DNA of 13,333 nucleotides from CAYRTD01 sp964528675 (lineage in GTDB: Bacteria > Bacteroidota > Bacteroidia > Bacteroidales > GCA-2748055): NCBI GenBank assembly GCA_964528675.1, contig CAZGTU010000115.1, positions 1-13,333 on the forward strand, given 5' to 3'. The notes under the pieces were generated by a model. The model saw nothing but the letters and a program-made list of their open reading frames with translations. It ran no database searches and had not been told where the DNA came from. The position numbers were made by a program, and so were the translations under genes. How positions within the stretch are numbered: position 1 is the first letter of the stretch; every line of letters begins with the position of its first letter. Positions 12,995 to 13,333 of the stretch are shown here, piece by piece.

Positions 12995-13333
12995 ATGCAT
13001 AGCCTTAGAACTATTCAAAAATTACCCATTACCCTTGATGAAGCCTGGGATTTTTTTTCTTCACCTTCCAACCTGAAAGAAATAACTCCTCCTTATATGG
13101 GGTTTAAAATCCTCTCGGAAAAGAATGATAAAATGTATCCTGGAATGATCATCTCATACATTGTTAAACCTTTTCCAAATATTCCTGTAAAATGGGTCTC
13201 CGAGATCAGCCACGTGGAAGAAAAAAAATACTTTATCGATATCCAGATACATGGTCCGTACTCCATATGGCATCATCAGCATCATTTTAAAGAAATTGAA
13301 GGAGGAGTGGAGATGAGGGATATTTTGCATTAC
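12995..13333 (+). CDS. SRPBCC family protein (START/Bet v 1-like), 3' truncated by window end
   Basis: ATG at 12995 opens a frame of 113 codons that runs off the window. It begins MHSLRTIQKLPITLDEAWDF and has the features of a cyclase/dehydrase-type ligand-binding fold: an N-terminal strand, FFSSPSNLKEITPPYMGFKI (about 21-40), MYPGMIISYIVKPFP (about 47-61), KWVSEISHVEE, then GPYSIWHHQHHFKEIEGGVEM. The last block is typical of stand-alone bacterial SRPBCC proteins of about 150-160 residues, so roughly 40 residues are missing. These bind hydrophobic ligands, and the ligand is unknown here. It sits 21 nt after the DoxX-like gene in the same direction. Confidence 0.85.
   Translation, partial: MHSLRTIQKLPITLDEAWDFFSSPSNLKEITPPYMGFKILSEKNDKMYPGMIISYIVKPFPNIPVKWVSEISHVEEKKYFIDIQIHGPYSIWHHQHHFKEIEGGVEMRDILHY

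Noticed and set aside
1..13333. CRISPR array, prophage, transposon or defence island
   Set aside because: There are no regularly spaced repeats, transposases, integrases or phage genes. Gene content is housekeeping.

Overview
This window looks like part of a Bacteroidota chromosome, probably a metagenome or draft assembly because one run of exactly 100 Ns marks a scaffold gap. The evidence for the phylum is the purN / acpP-fabF-rnc gene block, start codons preceded by AT-rich leaders with no clear Shine-Dalgarno sequence, several promoter-like TAnnTTTG elements, and a short reading frame resembling a type IX secretion (T9SS) C-terminal sorting domain. Intergenic DNA is very AT-rich. Most genes are housekeeping. 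I see no prophage, transposase, CRISPR array or defence cluster.

Layout. Positions 1-34 hold a + strand terminator from a gene outside the window. Positions 50-1877 (minus) are a two-gene envelope unit: a polyprenyl-phosphate-type GT2 glycosyltransferase, then, overlapping by 20 nt, a flippase-like (LPG_synthase_TM) membrane protein. Positions 1878-2571 are the least explained part. They contain three GTGA-N6-TCAC palindromes of CRP/FNR type, an orphan 15-bp-stem terminator with no coding sequence upstream of it on its strand, a 57-codon T9SS-CTD-like frame, and a second terminator. The gap (2572-2671) follows, then a hairpin and a tRNA-Arg(CCG) on the minus strand, a tandem-repeat and pyrimidine-rich spacer, and leuS. 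leuS is followed after 11 nt by a membrane-anchored M23 (MepM/Csd3-like) peptidase. purN converges on the peptidase and diverges from acpP-fabF-rnc. A bidirectional terminator separates rnc from the convergent asnB. The right end carries a minus-strand VanZ-like membrane protein, then a + strand pair: a DoxX-like membrane protein and an SRPBCC-domain protein cut by the window end.

How the genes fit together. acpP and fabF supply the carrier protein and elongating synthase of fatty-acid synthesis, co-transcribed with RNase III. purN and asnB are nucleotide and amino-acid biosynthesis. leuS is translation. The peptidase and the GT2/flippase pair act on the envelope. The best candidate for something undescribed is the 1.9-2.57 kb intergenic region, read here as one or two CRP/FNR-family-controlled short transcripts: a possible non-coding RNA and a possible T9SS-CTD microprotein. 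This is inference from motifs only. Protein-level oddities are an Asp in place of the third zinc-binding His in the M23 peptidase, and an Asn at the position of a catalytic Asp in RNase III.
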